Shown in pieces: positions 38,783 through 49,943 of a stretch of DNA of 64,000 nt. Position 1 is the first letter of the stretch, and each line of letters begins with the position of its first letter. Below the pieces are notes generated by a model. It searched no databases and was not told where the DNA came from. It saw only the letters and a list, made by a program, of their open reading frames with translations. The DNA is from Datnioides undecimradiatus (lineage: Eukaryota > Chordata > Actinopteri > Lobotiformes > Datnioididae). Made by a program: the position numbers and the translations under genes. The stretch spans positions 5,503,133-5,567,132 of the forward strand of contig WARS01000032.1 of the NCBI GenBank assembly GCA_008933995.1. Reading direction: 5' to 3'.

Positions 38783-41700
38783 ATGAAGCCGCCGGTGGAA
38801 GTCTGCGTGTTTCTCGTTTCTCTCCTGGCTCCTGGAGTTTTGTACACCATGAACAACATCCCTGCGCTTCAGGAGTAAGTGTGTGCCTGCGCTGTTTCAC
38901 TGTTTCATTCTCATCTCGGCCTGCTGTATGGAGGCATCGCACAGTAAAGCTGCTGATATTAATAGGCTTACGAAGCGGCCCACAGCCTGAAGGAAAAGGA
39001 GGTTTAGCGAGGGTGTGTTTAACCCGAGGTAACCCTGTTTTAAAGTTACAGTTGAGATCCGTAAAGCCGACACAGAAAACAAGATTCACTTAAGCTTTGA
39101 ATATTAACTTAAGTGAATGTGAGCAAATCTAATCTCCTAAAAGTAAATGTATTAAATTAATGTATTAATTTGAGTGGTGTAGGCTTCTAAAATTAAAATA
39201 TGTGACCATAATTCATCACTGTTAGTTGCTGGTCCTGAGATCAGTGCAGTTTGATCCTTAGAGCTTCACTTTAAAGAGTAAAGTTTTACCATTTGGTGAA
39301 TTTCATGAGATCATGTGGCCTGGTTGGTGTACAGATATTTAACAGTGTTCTATGTTATCTTTTAATACACTTCATTTCAAAGTCTTCACAGAAATGACAG
39401 CTGTTACAATAGTGGTGATTTTAATTGTATATGAGATAGTGGTTTTCTTAAAAGCAAAGCAGCTGCTTCTTTCAAAGCAAATAATCTCTGTGCCATTTGT
39501 GAGAACCTCAGATTTGCTGATTTATGTAGAAGGCTTTAACTCTAACAAAGAGTATACTTTCATCCTTTGCTAGGATTGACAGCTTTTTTACACTCAGTCT
39601 GGCTTGTAGCATATGCAATATAATTATATCTAACCATGCCAGTGTGGTTATGGATATAAATCTGTGCCATTAAATCAGTCTGGATCGTAGAGACTGTAAC
39701 TAACGATAAACAGATAATCCCTCACTTCCGGGACAAAAATTGGGACAAATGTCTTTATAAGTTAACTTGTTGATGTCAACTTGCTGATAAAGAAAAAGTT
39801 TGTATTAGTTCTCTATCACCTGCCTTATGGAACCGTTTTTAGCATACCTTGCCAAAAAGTGATCAGAGTCTTTAGTTTATATCAGCTTTTATTGATAATG
39901 ATGACTACAGGGTGAATGAGAGGCTGATACGTTACTGCTTCAAGGGATTTTACACACATCTGCGCCCGACTTAACAGACAAGTGACAAGCCTCAATTATA
40001 AGAGGATTTATTCACACAGATCAATCTATCAGCAATATCAGAGAAACAGAAAACTCTTCTCGTGGCTCCAGAACAAGATGAAGTAAGTGATGCTTTTAAA
40101 AATCTCCAGAGTGGGATGTCCCCTGGGCCTGATGGATTCTGTTGCAAGAACAGCTTTTGGAGGCATCACTTGAAATGTTTCTTATTTTAGTTTTCAGGTT
40201 TAATAAAAGGCCATGGGTTTAGTGCTGTGAAATGGATTGAAGTTATTTTTGATGATCTTTAAATCTGCAGTTCTAAACAGTAGCTTAAGAAATAAAGACT
40301 GAGCTGGCGTTTGTCAGTTTTTTTCTTACAATAACTAAGGTTATTTTCATTATCAACTAATCAACTAATTATCAACTAATCTGTGGATGATTTTCTCACT
40401 GAATCTTGTCTTGATTAATAAAATCAGAAAATGGTCTAAACCACAAGGAAACATCTTCAAGTCCAAAACCCAAATATTTTCAGTTTATTCTCATAAAAGA
40501 CTCACAAAAGCAGCAAATCCTCATAACTGAGATGCTGGAGGCAATCAGGGTTTAGCTTCTTTGCTAAAAAGAAAATGAATTAAATTTTTGATGGGTTATC
40601 AAAATATTTTATTTATATTTCTGTCTTTCCTTATTTCTCCAGCTCAAATTAAAATACTTACCTCACAGATTAATTAAATTAATGTGTCACTGCCTCCATC
40701 ACTATTACTCCACAGACCTCTTCCTATCCTGGGAATGGGAATGGTTGTCCTGGGATGTGTTCTTCTTCTCCATCTCTTTATTGTGCAAAACAAGACGAAG
40801 GTGGACCCTTTATTTTTCGGTACGATCAGACAAACACACAGCCTAACATCTGTTGGTGGACTGAAGGTGTTGTTTTTCTCATTGTGCCTCTTTGTGTTCG
40901 TTTAGTATTTGCAGAGCTTTCCTTTACTTGCATGGTAGGTCTGACTAACGCTTTAGAGCAGGATGGATTCATCTCTGGCTTCATGGGCTTCTACCTGAAG
41001 ATGGTAAGAATGTGAACACTGAGCTGATGATGGGTCGTATTTCAGAAGTTTACGTGTCTTACATACATAAATTTAAACTCCTTTTCAGGGTGAACCTCAT
41101 CTGAGCACCGCCTATGCTGTGATGATGTCTTACTGGGAGGGCGTTGTTCACTTTGTCCTCTTTCTCGCTATCGTCCACTGCATGTTTAAAGGGTAGGTTA
41201 TGGCACAGCTTGTCTGCTATGCATTCACTGAGTCCTCTTAATGAAACCTGCTGATTGTTCTGTCCATTCAGGAAGTCTTATCGTAGCCTGGGGCTGCTGT
41301 GGGCAGGTTCCTCCATTGCCCATCAGATTGTTCTCATCCCTGGGGTGGTCATTGGTGAGAACTGCCTACATGATGCTACGACGCTTCCTTATGTCATCTG
41401 TATTATTTTTGGCCATTTTCCACTGATTATGTTCCTGTTCTTACAGGTAAATATGGGTCTAACATTCGCCCAGCCTTTTGGAGGAACATCCCCTTCTTTC
41501 TGGTGCCTTTCTGGGCAGCGTCCCTCCTCTTCAGCAAACCCCGACAGATGCCAATCGTCACAGCAGACAAGGTCAGCTTCAGTGGTTTAGATATTTACAG
41601 TATTCTGCATATCTATAGATTAGATATCTGTAGATAGATATCTATAGTGGTGTCCAACCATTTCCCTGTCTACATTTCGTTTGACCTTAGACTCATTTGA

Positions 41701-43195
41701 AATATTTAGAGGGCCAAAGAGGTGGAACTGTACAATGTTGGTCTTTATAGGTAGAAAAAAGCAAAGATTGAAAGTATGAAGGTATGAAAAAAAAAAAACA
41801 GCGTCTTGTGAAGCAGATATTTGTGTTTGTGTCCTGATTGCTTACTTTGTTAATAATCCTACAACCTTTAAGACTCATCTTATTACCCCCCACTTGTTAG
41901 GGTCCCGTCACAGAGGCTAGAATCCTCTGCCATATGCTTGCATGATGTTAATATGACCTGTCTGATGATTGTTTTGTAGGCTAGTACAGATACCATATTG
42001 TATAAGAGAAAGAGATAAGAATTTAAAAGCCTGATATTGGCCAAACTTTATACATACATACATTTTACAAGGTCAATCAAACTAGGATTTCTTAAAGCGT
42101 AAACTTTTCTGGACCTCACATTATCATAAATTGTAGGTAACTGTAAAAAGGATCTAAAACCAAAACATTTTAAACACGATTTTAGACAAATGAAGGTCAT
42201 ACATGCATGATAATGGATCCCATGAAACGCTTATTGCTGCAGTTTTCTAACATACACACAATATAGCCATGGTAAGCCTATATTTGTCTTAAATGACCCT
42301 TGAAGTGATTACATGCAAGGTAAAGTTTACCGTGATTGTTTCTGGTTTGGCCAGATTTCAGTGGAGCAGAAGAAAAGTCTTCTTTCCCGACCTGTTGACC
42401 TGCTCCTGTCACTACTGTTACTCGCAGCGATGGCCTTTTCTGTTTTCAGGGGGTTTGTGAGTAAAACCAAAGTCTTGTGTTTTTCCAGCCTTACACATAT
42501 TGATCACTGTGACATAAGGTCACATGTGCAGCAATAATACTGTATAACTCCTCCTGTTCTGCTCCAGGTGGTGCTGGACTGTCCCCTGGACACCTGTTTC
42601 ACCTACATCTACCAGTACGAGCCATACCTCAAAGACCCAGTTGGCTTTCCCAGGGTTACGGTCAGTCTGGAGAAAAAGACCCACTGGATTAAATTGTATA
42701 TTATGCACGTTCTAAACCAAAATGATAACTGATAACTCATAAAAGATAAATCTCTTTGTGCTTCTTTACTGCAGATGCTGGTGTATTTGTTCTATGCTTT
42801 GCCGCTGCTGACTGTCTTTCTTTATGGTCTGAAAACACCTGGATGCAGCTGGATGTTGGACTGGACCATCTTCTTTGCTGCGGCCATGTCTCAGGTAACT
42901 GTGGTTATTATGTTTTTGTTGTTATTGATATTACTTTAAAAAAAGCAAAACACAGCATAAAGTTGACCTCTTGTGCTTCTCTCAGACCCAGTGGTGCCAT
43001 ATCGGAGCATCTCTGCATTCCCGCACTCCCTTCACATACCGAGTCCCGGCAGACAAGTGGTGGCCTGTTATCACCCTCAATGTGCTTCTTGCTGCGGCAC
43101 CGTCTCTGCTGGCCCTGCGCTGCCACACCAACCCTGCTTATTTTATGAAACCTGTCCCCAAGGGACAGACCAACAGCGAGAAGAAGAAAAACTAG
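38783..43195 (+). CDS. tm6sf2: tm6sf2-like transmembrane 6 superfamily protein, complete
   Basis: TM6SF2 is an ER/ERGIC multispanning protein with two EXPERA domains, needed for normal lipidation and export of triglyceride-rich lipoproteins in liver and gut. Ten exons (38783-38874, 40716-40819, 40906-41003, 41089-41192, 41272-41354, 41447-41571, 42355-42456, 42568-42660, 42775-42894, 42986-43195) join in frame to 376 residues; the human protein has 377. Matching landmarks are DPLFFVFAELSFTCMVGL, GKYGSNIRPAFWRNIPF, VVLDCPLDTCFTYIYQYEPY near residues 237-256, and HSRTPFTYRVPADKW. Many hydrophobic helices are evident. The end, SEKKKN, has Lys at -3 and -4, a dilysine ER-retrieval signal as in human. 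TM6SF1 is the alternative; adjacency to ncan, as on human 19p13.11, favours TM6SF2. Confidence 0.93.
39985..40170 (+). mobile_element. L1/Tx1-type LINE reverse-transcriptase relic
   Basis: In one forward frame the sequence reads EDLFTQINLSAISEKQKTLL, then VAPEQDEVSDAFKNLQSGMS and PGPDGF. The pattern of an Ile-Lys/Asn-Leu helix, then SGxSPGPDGF, is the start of the reverse-transcriptase domain of fish L1/Tx1 ORF2. Stops occur just outside, there is no complete domain, and the tail is lost, so it is dead. It is inserted in the sense direction in the host intron. Confidence 0.75.
40333..40612. mobile_element. percomorph interspersed repeat (non-autonomous element)
   Basis: Begins TTTTCATTATCAACTAATC and contains ATCAGAAAATGGTCTAAACC, GTCCAAAACCCAAATATTTT, CAGTTTATTCTCATA and AAAGCAGCAAATCCTCA before ending TTATCAAAATATTTT. 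This order of strings belongs to a very common repeat in percomorph fish genomes. Its ends are partly inverted. Identification is from memory. It supports a percomorph origin. Confidence 0.65.
41572..42354. other. tm6sf2 intron 6
   Basis: AT-rich intron. Nothing recognisable beyond short repeats of ATATCTATAGA near 41,620. Confidence 0.65.
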
Positions 43196-45151
43196 ACCTC
43201 ACACGCACCCGCAATGGACTGTTGAGGAATACTTCACACTGTGACAAGGCTAATGTTTTCTGGGGACCCTCGATGGTGCACAAACTGCATTAAACACACA
43301 ATTTTTCGACCCAGTGGAAATCTAAAAACGCTGCTCCTGAGTCAACTGTTCAAAATCAGTCACCTCGTGTGGCAGCACAGCAGCAGCAGCACTCCCTGAA
43401 TGAACTATTGGACCCTGATAAGAACACTGTTGATCGAGGTGAGGACTGTGATCAGCGTGCTCAGCTTTCAGGTGACTCATGCAGACACCCGGTTGGTATT
43501 TTCCCAAACTGAGACTATTAGCTGTTGTCATATGGGCCGGCAACGCCCTGCTGGAGTGTGACAGTCATCACTATACATCTTTCTATGCAGAGATCCACAC
43601 CAAACAAGTTTATTTGTAAAAACAAAAAAACAAAAAAAACAACCACCACACCTTGAACTATGAATATAAGAATTGTTCATTGGATACATTCATGCTTGAA
43701 AGGATGAACGGAGAGTTGGTTATGGATAATGAAAATTTGATAATGGAGAATGTTCATCTGGTGCCTTTATTCTGTAACATCCTTGCATGTTGTATTTTCA
43801 GATTTTACTGAACTGATTCATTATTCGGTCTATATCATATCAGCAAATAGTGGAAATCCCCAGATGAGGTCTTCAGATTGTTTGTTTTGCTCAACCAGCA
43901 GTTCCTGACTTTATTTTGTACAATGAAAAAACACATAGAGCAGTGAGTTAACCTTGTTTTTGTCTGAAGAAAGCCAGCCAGCCAGGTTTACCTGTTTGAT
44001 TAAACTACATTTGCATTGACTTTTTCTATCTATCTATCAGTGCTATTCTATCAGTTATCTTCATGTTTCAAATGTATTGGTGGTTGTCTTAGCTCATGTC
44101 TGAGTTATAATATGTGCACAGATGGAGCAGTTTGCTGGGTTATAACAAGAACGTCTCGTCAGACGTCAATATTGTTTCCGGTCTGTGATGTCATTGTGTC
44201 CTAAATGTGGTGAAACACTAGCCTAGTTATCATTGCTGTCAAACTGATAAAAGGTGAACCCTGGATTTAGGTGAGATGTCGCACACAAACACACAGTCGC
44301 ACAAATGATCATATGACACATTGGTCAGTGGCCTCATGGCTCAAACTGTTTTTGTATTGGCTGAAATGTAATTTTCCTGTAGAGAATCAAAATTGTCTTT
44401 TGTTTGATCTGTCGGTCTGTGGGTTTATTAACTTTTCTGGTGAACAAGTCTTTCCGTCCTACTCACCTGATGGGTCATCCTTCTCTTTCCTAAAATATTC
44501 TGCTCACAGAAACAACAGAGATGAGAAAATTGCCTTGTGAACCAAACAGGATAAAACTATTGCTCCTGGTGTAGAGTGCAAAATAAAGTGAGTAGTGAAG
44601 CTCAGAAAGATAAAGCCTAAATAAAAGGTTTTGATTGACTTTCATCTGCTGGCGTACCAAGGTGACATTATAGAAACAATCTCTAAACACAACAGTGCTT
44701 TCCTGTCAAAAACTAATGGATTATAGGATCAGTGCACACTCCAGTAAAACAGAACCACTGCAGGTCACAGCTATAGCAGCTATATATGAGGCTGTACAGC
44801 ACAGTGGTACACTGAGCTAAACAACAAATGGATATCCGGCTTGCCATCTTAGCTGAGTGTCATTCTAAGGTTTGCAAATATAATGCCAATCCAATAATCT
44901 GTCAGTCAAAGATACAAATAAGAACCTGTGAGAACAAATGAGAGTCTGTGTATCATCAAGGTTAGGTTTCATCCTCTGGCCACCATGAATGTCTTGATAA
45001 AGTCACCTTAGCAAACCATCCAACAGTTGTTAACAGTGCTATTGTTGCTACAGAGACTAATAAAAGAACACGTGATAGAAGCTGAATATGATTTGACCAT
45101 TTGTTGATCCAAATTAAAAACAACCAGAGATGATGATGTCCATTTTCTCAC
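43196..45151. other. tm6sf2 3' UTR and convergent intergenic gap
   Basis: The region between the tails of tm6sf2 (plus) and ncan (minus). It includes possible tm6sf2 poly(A) signals at 43,289, 43,999 and 44,582. No gene was seen. Confidence 0.6.
43289..43294 (+). promoter_or_regulatory. candidate proximal poly(A) signal of tm6sf2
   Basis: ATTAAA lies 94 bases after the stop codon. More distal candidates are ATTAAA at 43,999 and AATAAA at 44,582. Which one is used cannot be told from sequence. Confidence 0.4.
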
Positions 45152-45157
45152 TTTATT
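45152..45157 (-). promoter_or_regulatory. poly(A) signal of ncan
   Basis: AATAAA on minus, 1.2 kb after the stop, is followed within 40 bases by a GT/T-rich stretch (CTCTGGTTGTTTTTAA). Confidence 0.6.
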
Positions 45158-46347
45158 AAGAATGAAATACAACAGCAGGACAAAAAGTCATAAGAACACC
45201 AAAAAAGTGGATGACTGATCAAATATCAAAGGGACCAAAGGACAAAAAATTGTGACATTCTACCCATCGTGGAAATAAAGCCGTGCAAAGATCTTAAGAG
45301 TAATTCAAATACAATCAAGTGGTTATCTTGAGAAAGTTTTGTAAAATCCCACCTACAACATCTATGTCAATGGGACATATCCATTATCCGAGAGTGTTTA
45401 ATGGGGATGGGGGGTGAGGGGGATCTATTTGATTGGACAAGGTCCAGCTATTGATTAAGGTTCAGCCAATAACAAACACCACAATATTTACAATACAGAG
45501 ATTAGAGGCAATCAAATGATTAATTTTCTGACTTGAGTTGGATTTAGGCCTATATATACTGTTATAGAAAAATGACGTTACGACGGCTCTCTGAAGTATA
45601 AGTTAAAAAAAGAAAGCATACTCACTAGCAAATGATTCATAATAAATAGTAACATAACACCCAAAACGTAGCAAATATTAGAAAAAAGCATGTCAGTAGA
45701 ATAAAACAGACCAGCTAGTCAGGTGCTCTATGGAAAAAGTAACAGCTACAGTACACATACAAAAAGCTCAGGGTTACCAGGGACTGAATGCTATCTTGCA
45801 TCAATTACATCTGTGCTTTGTAAACAGAATACTAGGGTGAGAGTCGTTTTTCATGTAGAACAAGCAAACCTATACAAAAAAACAAGTGACTCAGCACTTC
45901 TCTAAGTTTCTCTCTGACATGCATACGCGCGCACACACACACGCACGCACACACACGCACTCGCACAAACACTGCTGTCAGCCTGACAGACCAAGAGAGG
46001 GTTTTAATTCACAGACAGGAGGAGGATTGACCCTACTGAGATGTCAGGGAGGGAGGGCGTGTTAGCAACAGTTAGTGTTATAGTTAGTGTTCGCGTGGAC
46101 CTCTGTTAAAGGAAGCAGGGTGAAGACAAAAAGAAGCATCAAAACACCCAAAGTTGACGTGGGGGAAAGGGGTTTGTGGAGATAAAAGTTAGGTTAGAGT
46201 AAGAAAATCCTATTCATCAGGAGGAGTAAAGCTAAACAGAGCATGGTTAGAAGCAGGGAAAGGCAATGAGGTGGGGGGGTTGAACTACTGTCTGTCTTTA
46301 TGGGCCATGGTTAGCACCTAGGCATTGCAGATGTTATATTATTTGGT
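45158..46347 (-). other. ncan 3' UTR
   Basis: Inferred 1.2 kb untranslated tail between the stop codon and the AATAAA. It contains a CA/CG-rich repeat at 45,928-45,968. Confidence 0.6.
45928..45968. repeat. CA/CG-rich alternating purine-pyrimidine repeat
   Basis: CACG/CACA units in the presumed ncan 3' UTR. Confidence 0.85.
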
Positions 46348-46466
46348 TCAGTAGTAGCTGTGCGCATCCTCTCTGGCCCTGTGTCCCTCTCCTCCGTGTC
46401 TCCTGTGGCTACGGCGTTCGTGGTGCTGATTGTGGTGGTGGCGTCGGTACCTGTGCGATCGCCGGG
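46348..46466 (-). CDS. ncan: ncan last exon, His/Arg-rich C-terminal tail
   Basis: Codes for [20 protein letters not shown] then [18 protein letters not shown] and TGA. The human protein has a similar RRSHRMRRHHHHHQHH tail, so this odd basic, histidine-rich end is conserved in kind although its length and the final residues differ. It could bind polyanions or metal. Confidence 0.93.
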
Positions 46467-49400
46467 CTACAGAAAAATAAAAACAAAAGAATTTTATGTA
46501 ATATGTAATAGGAATGTAATAATGTCCACATATACCTAATGTCTGGTTCTTCTTCAGCCCCAATCAGTTTGCTTTTTATTTTTTATCCCTTTACACATGT
46601 GACTTAAAACCAGACATCGCACACTTACACTTTGTGCAGATGATCCTGGGTCTCTCCCAGCTCCCGTCAGCCCGGCAGCGGGCGGTGGGGATGTGACGCT
46701 GGAAGAAGCCTTCAGAGCACTGGTAGCGCACCACTGCATGGATGTCATAGTGTGACCTCCGTCGACCTATCAAATGGGCATTCTCCACTGCAGGCGGCGT
46801 CCCACACAACACTGCAGGTAATAATTGAATGAAACCACAGACAAATCATACATCAATATGGTGAATGAAGACTTCTTCATGTGCGAAATACCCAGTTTAC
46901 CAGTCTGAGCTTTTATTTCTTATGAATACTAACGCACAGCAAAGGAGACACAGATAAGCATCCTCAGTTCGTATATTTTTAGGGTTTGACCAAATTCAGG
47001 TTTCTAGGCACAGGATGGCAGATGTGTATTGCCTCTAGATGGCAGCCTTGTTTCTGTAGCAGGGCTGTGGGGAGGCCAGAGGGAGGTAATGTGTGTCTGC
47101 AGCAGACAGTGAGTACAGCCAAATCACTGTGCCATGAGACCACAGCCAGACAAGCAAACAATCTCAAACTACTTGTTCATTTTCCCCATGTCCTCCTCCA
47201 TCTTTATTCCTGTTTTTCAGACTCCTCCTGACCATCCCGCATTTATGCCCCCATCTCAAACTTTCTTTGCATCCTACCGGATCCCATGACTGCGTTCTGA
47301 GTCGGGTCACCGTTGAGGGTGAGAAACAACCTAAAGACTAAATGGCTCAGAGGAGTTTCAGATCATATTTGTGTGAACAAGGCAGTAACTGGCAATAACT
47401 GCTACTACAGTTCGGCTAGCTGGACAAGCGTGAGTGAGCCCCAAGGAGAGAGAGATGGCAATAAGAGGAAGATTGAGATGGATATTGTGCTCAAAAATCG
47501 ATGCAAGTTTGAGATTGAATCACAATCTTCACTTAAGTTTGTGTTCATTGTCAATGTTTTGGAGCGTTTGCTGCCGTGACCTTTAATGGAGAAAAAGTAC
47601 AAGTGATGTGAAAAAGCTACTGAAGTCTGGCCAGCCACTGATGCTGCGTGAGATAGAGCTCATTCCTACATAAAAGGCTCAAGCACTGATTATGAGCACT
47701 GATGACTAACAGGTGGCCAGCTGGTCGGCCATAACACACAAGCAAACAAATTATATGAGGACAGCAAAAATCTCTCCTCATGAATTGATAAAGTGTCACT
47801 TTGCTGAGAAAGTCCTACTGGATCTGAATGTGTCAAACCAGGAGGGACAACAAGTCACTGTTTGTTCACACTTTGGGTCGTGTTTTGAGTCTAGCAGCGT
47901 TGCAGTACCTGTGCCTTTCTTGCAGATGTAGGGCAGGTTGTAGTTGCAGGGCACGTCGTTCCACTTGCCATCCTCATGGGCAATGGTCACCACGCAGTCC
48001 TCCCCACCTGCAAAGAAGTTATCCGGCTGGCTCTCCCTCCAGTTCTCATATACCTGCGCGGCAGCAAACAACAGGATTCAGCTGCGTTTGCTTTCATTTG
48101 TCACTGCAGCCCAACCAGAATCTCCAATCCTTTCTCTGAAGATGAACAGTAGCTTTCAGACAAATGCCATTTGTAAGATTGCACATGAGATCATCCACAT
48201 AAAAAAGGACTGGGCTTTAATTAAAATGATAAAAATGAAGAGATTTAAAGGTGCTGAAAATGTGTTTTCTATGAGCAATAGGGATCTACCTATTATCAAC
48301 CAAAATGCCAACAGTTTCATCTTGTTCAGGTGAGATTTATTTATTTGTGTTTTTCTGTGATCTCAATGGTTTAAAATGTGTGGAGCTCTGCTGGAAAAAG
48401 GTGATGTGATTCTGTAAATGACAAATCAGTCTTTTGCTACAACTGAATTAAAGTCTAATGCCAGTTGTCTGATCTCTCTGATCAAACAGATTCTCTGAGG
48501 TTTGGACTGTTAAACTTTTTAAACTTTAGCTTTGATTGTTTCTTATTTGGTCATTATTGTTATCAACAAAACTGATCATTAGAAGATTTTCATGGTCATT
48601 AAAATCAGGAGTTTCATTTCTTAAATGGCAGCACAAATCACAACCAGTCACTGACCAGATCATTGCTGTCAGTCCACTGAAAGTCTTCCTCCACTGTGCG
48701 GTCATTCAGTCCAATCCAGGCGTTATCATGACCCAAACCTGTAAAAAACAGTAGAGCGTGTTCCTTTGACTTAATTAATTTAGGAAAAACTCTCTTAAAC
48801 TCTCACCAATACACTTCAGTCCACCTGTTCTCTTTTCCTTTTTGTTTGTTACACCATCTTTTACTGTATCATTTCTTTTGTGAGTCATTTAAATTCCTCA
48901 AATTTCCTCATCTTTTGTCTTGTCTTTCATGCTAGCCTTGCATGAGACGGTAAAATCACAAATGATCCTGTTTCCTGCCTCAGGTTTTTTAAAGCTTTGC
49001 CTTTTGTTTTTCATTTCATTTTATATTCCTTTGCTACATGTCAAGGCTTCACAGTGGATTAAATATGTGCCCTTTGTGATGTTTTCTTCTTTGTTGCTTG
49101 TTTGTACAATTGTGTTGCATGTTGTTTGTGACCTAAACAGTAAAACCAAACCAACAGAAAAACACCGACATACCATTGATAAACTCTTGCTCAGTAGCAG
49201 AGACAATGCTACTGAGGTGGGCACTGTGCTCTCTGCAGTCTTTCTCTGCATCCTCCCAGGTGTGTCTGTGGGTGAAGTACCTGTGGGAGTGAGAGTGGAT
49301 ATGAAAATACATATTTCATATATTATGCAGCAAGACAGGTTTAAATGGTACAGAGCGCTGCAGTAAGTATGTCACGGATAACTCCAGGGTATAAAGGAGT

Positions 49401-49909
49401 AATGCAGATAGATGAGGCACCTGTGGTTGCGGGTAAATATATTGTGACTCCATTTATTTTAACAGGGCAGCCGGTTTTTCATTGTTCCTACCTGTAGCAG
49501 TGGCCGTGGAACTTCCTCCAGCCGTGCTCGCAGCCTTCTATGTCTGTAAAGATGAAGAGGGAGGAGAAGAGGAAATGAGCAAAGCTAAAATAATTTCATG
49601 AAGGGCACGAGTTAAGTGCAGAAACACTGAAGTGAGATAAAATAGTCTGTATAGATGTGTGGAGAGAGGAGGCTTATTTTTTTTACAGAGCGTTCTGTCT
49701 CATTTAGCAAATAAAGACTAAAATATACGACTCCGGCTAAATGCATGAACTGTAATTATACAGGCTCGTTTTCAATTCACAGCACATGTGGCCTTCTCTC
49801 TGCACTATTAGTATTCATTAATAACACAGAGGCCTGTGGATTCATTTATAACTGCAAAGGTTAGATATTCATTAATTCTCATTACTACTACTACTACTGC
49901 ACACGCGTG

Positions 49910-49943
<34 letters not shown>

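Larger units (their letters stand above)
38875..40715. other. tm6sf2 intron 1
   Basis: The longest intron of the gene. It carries an L1-type reverse-transcriptase relic and a percomorph interspersed repeat, listed separately. Confidence 0.7.
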
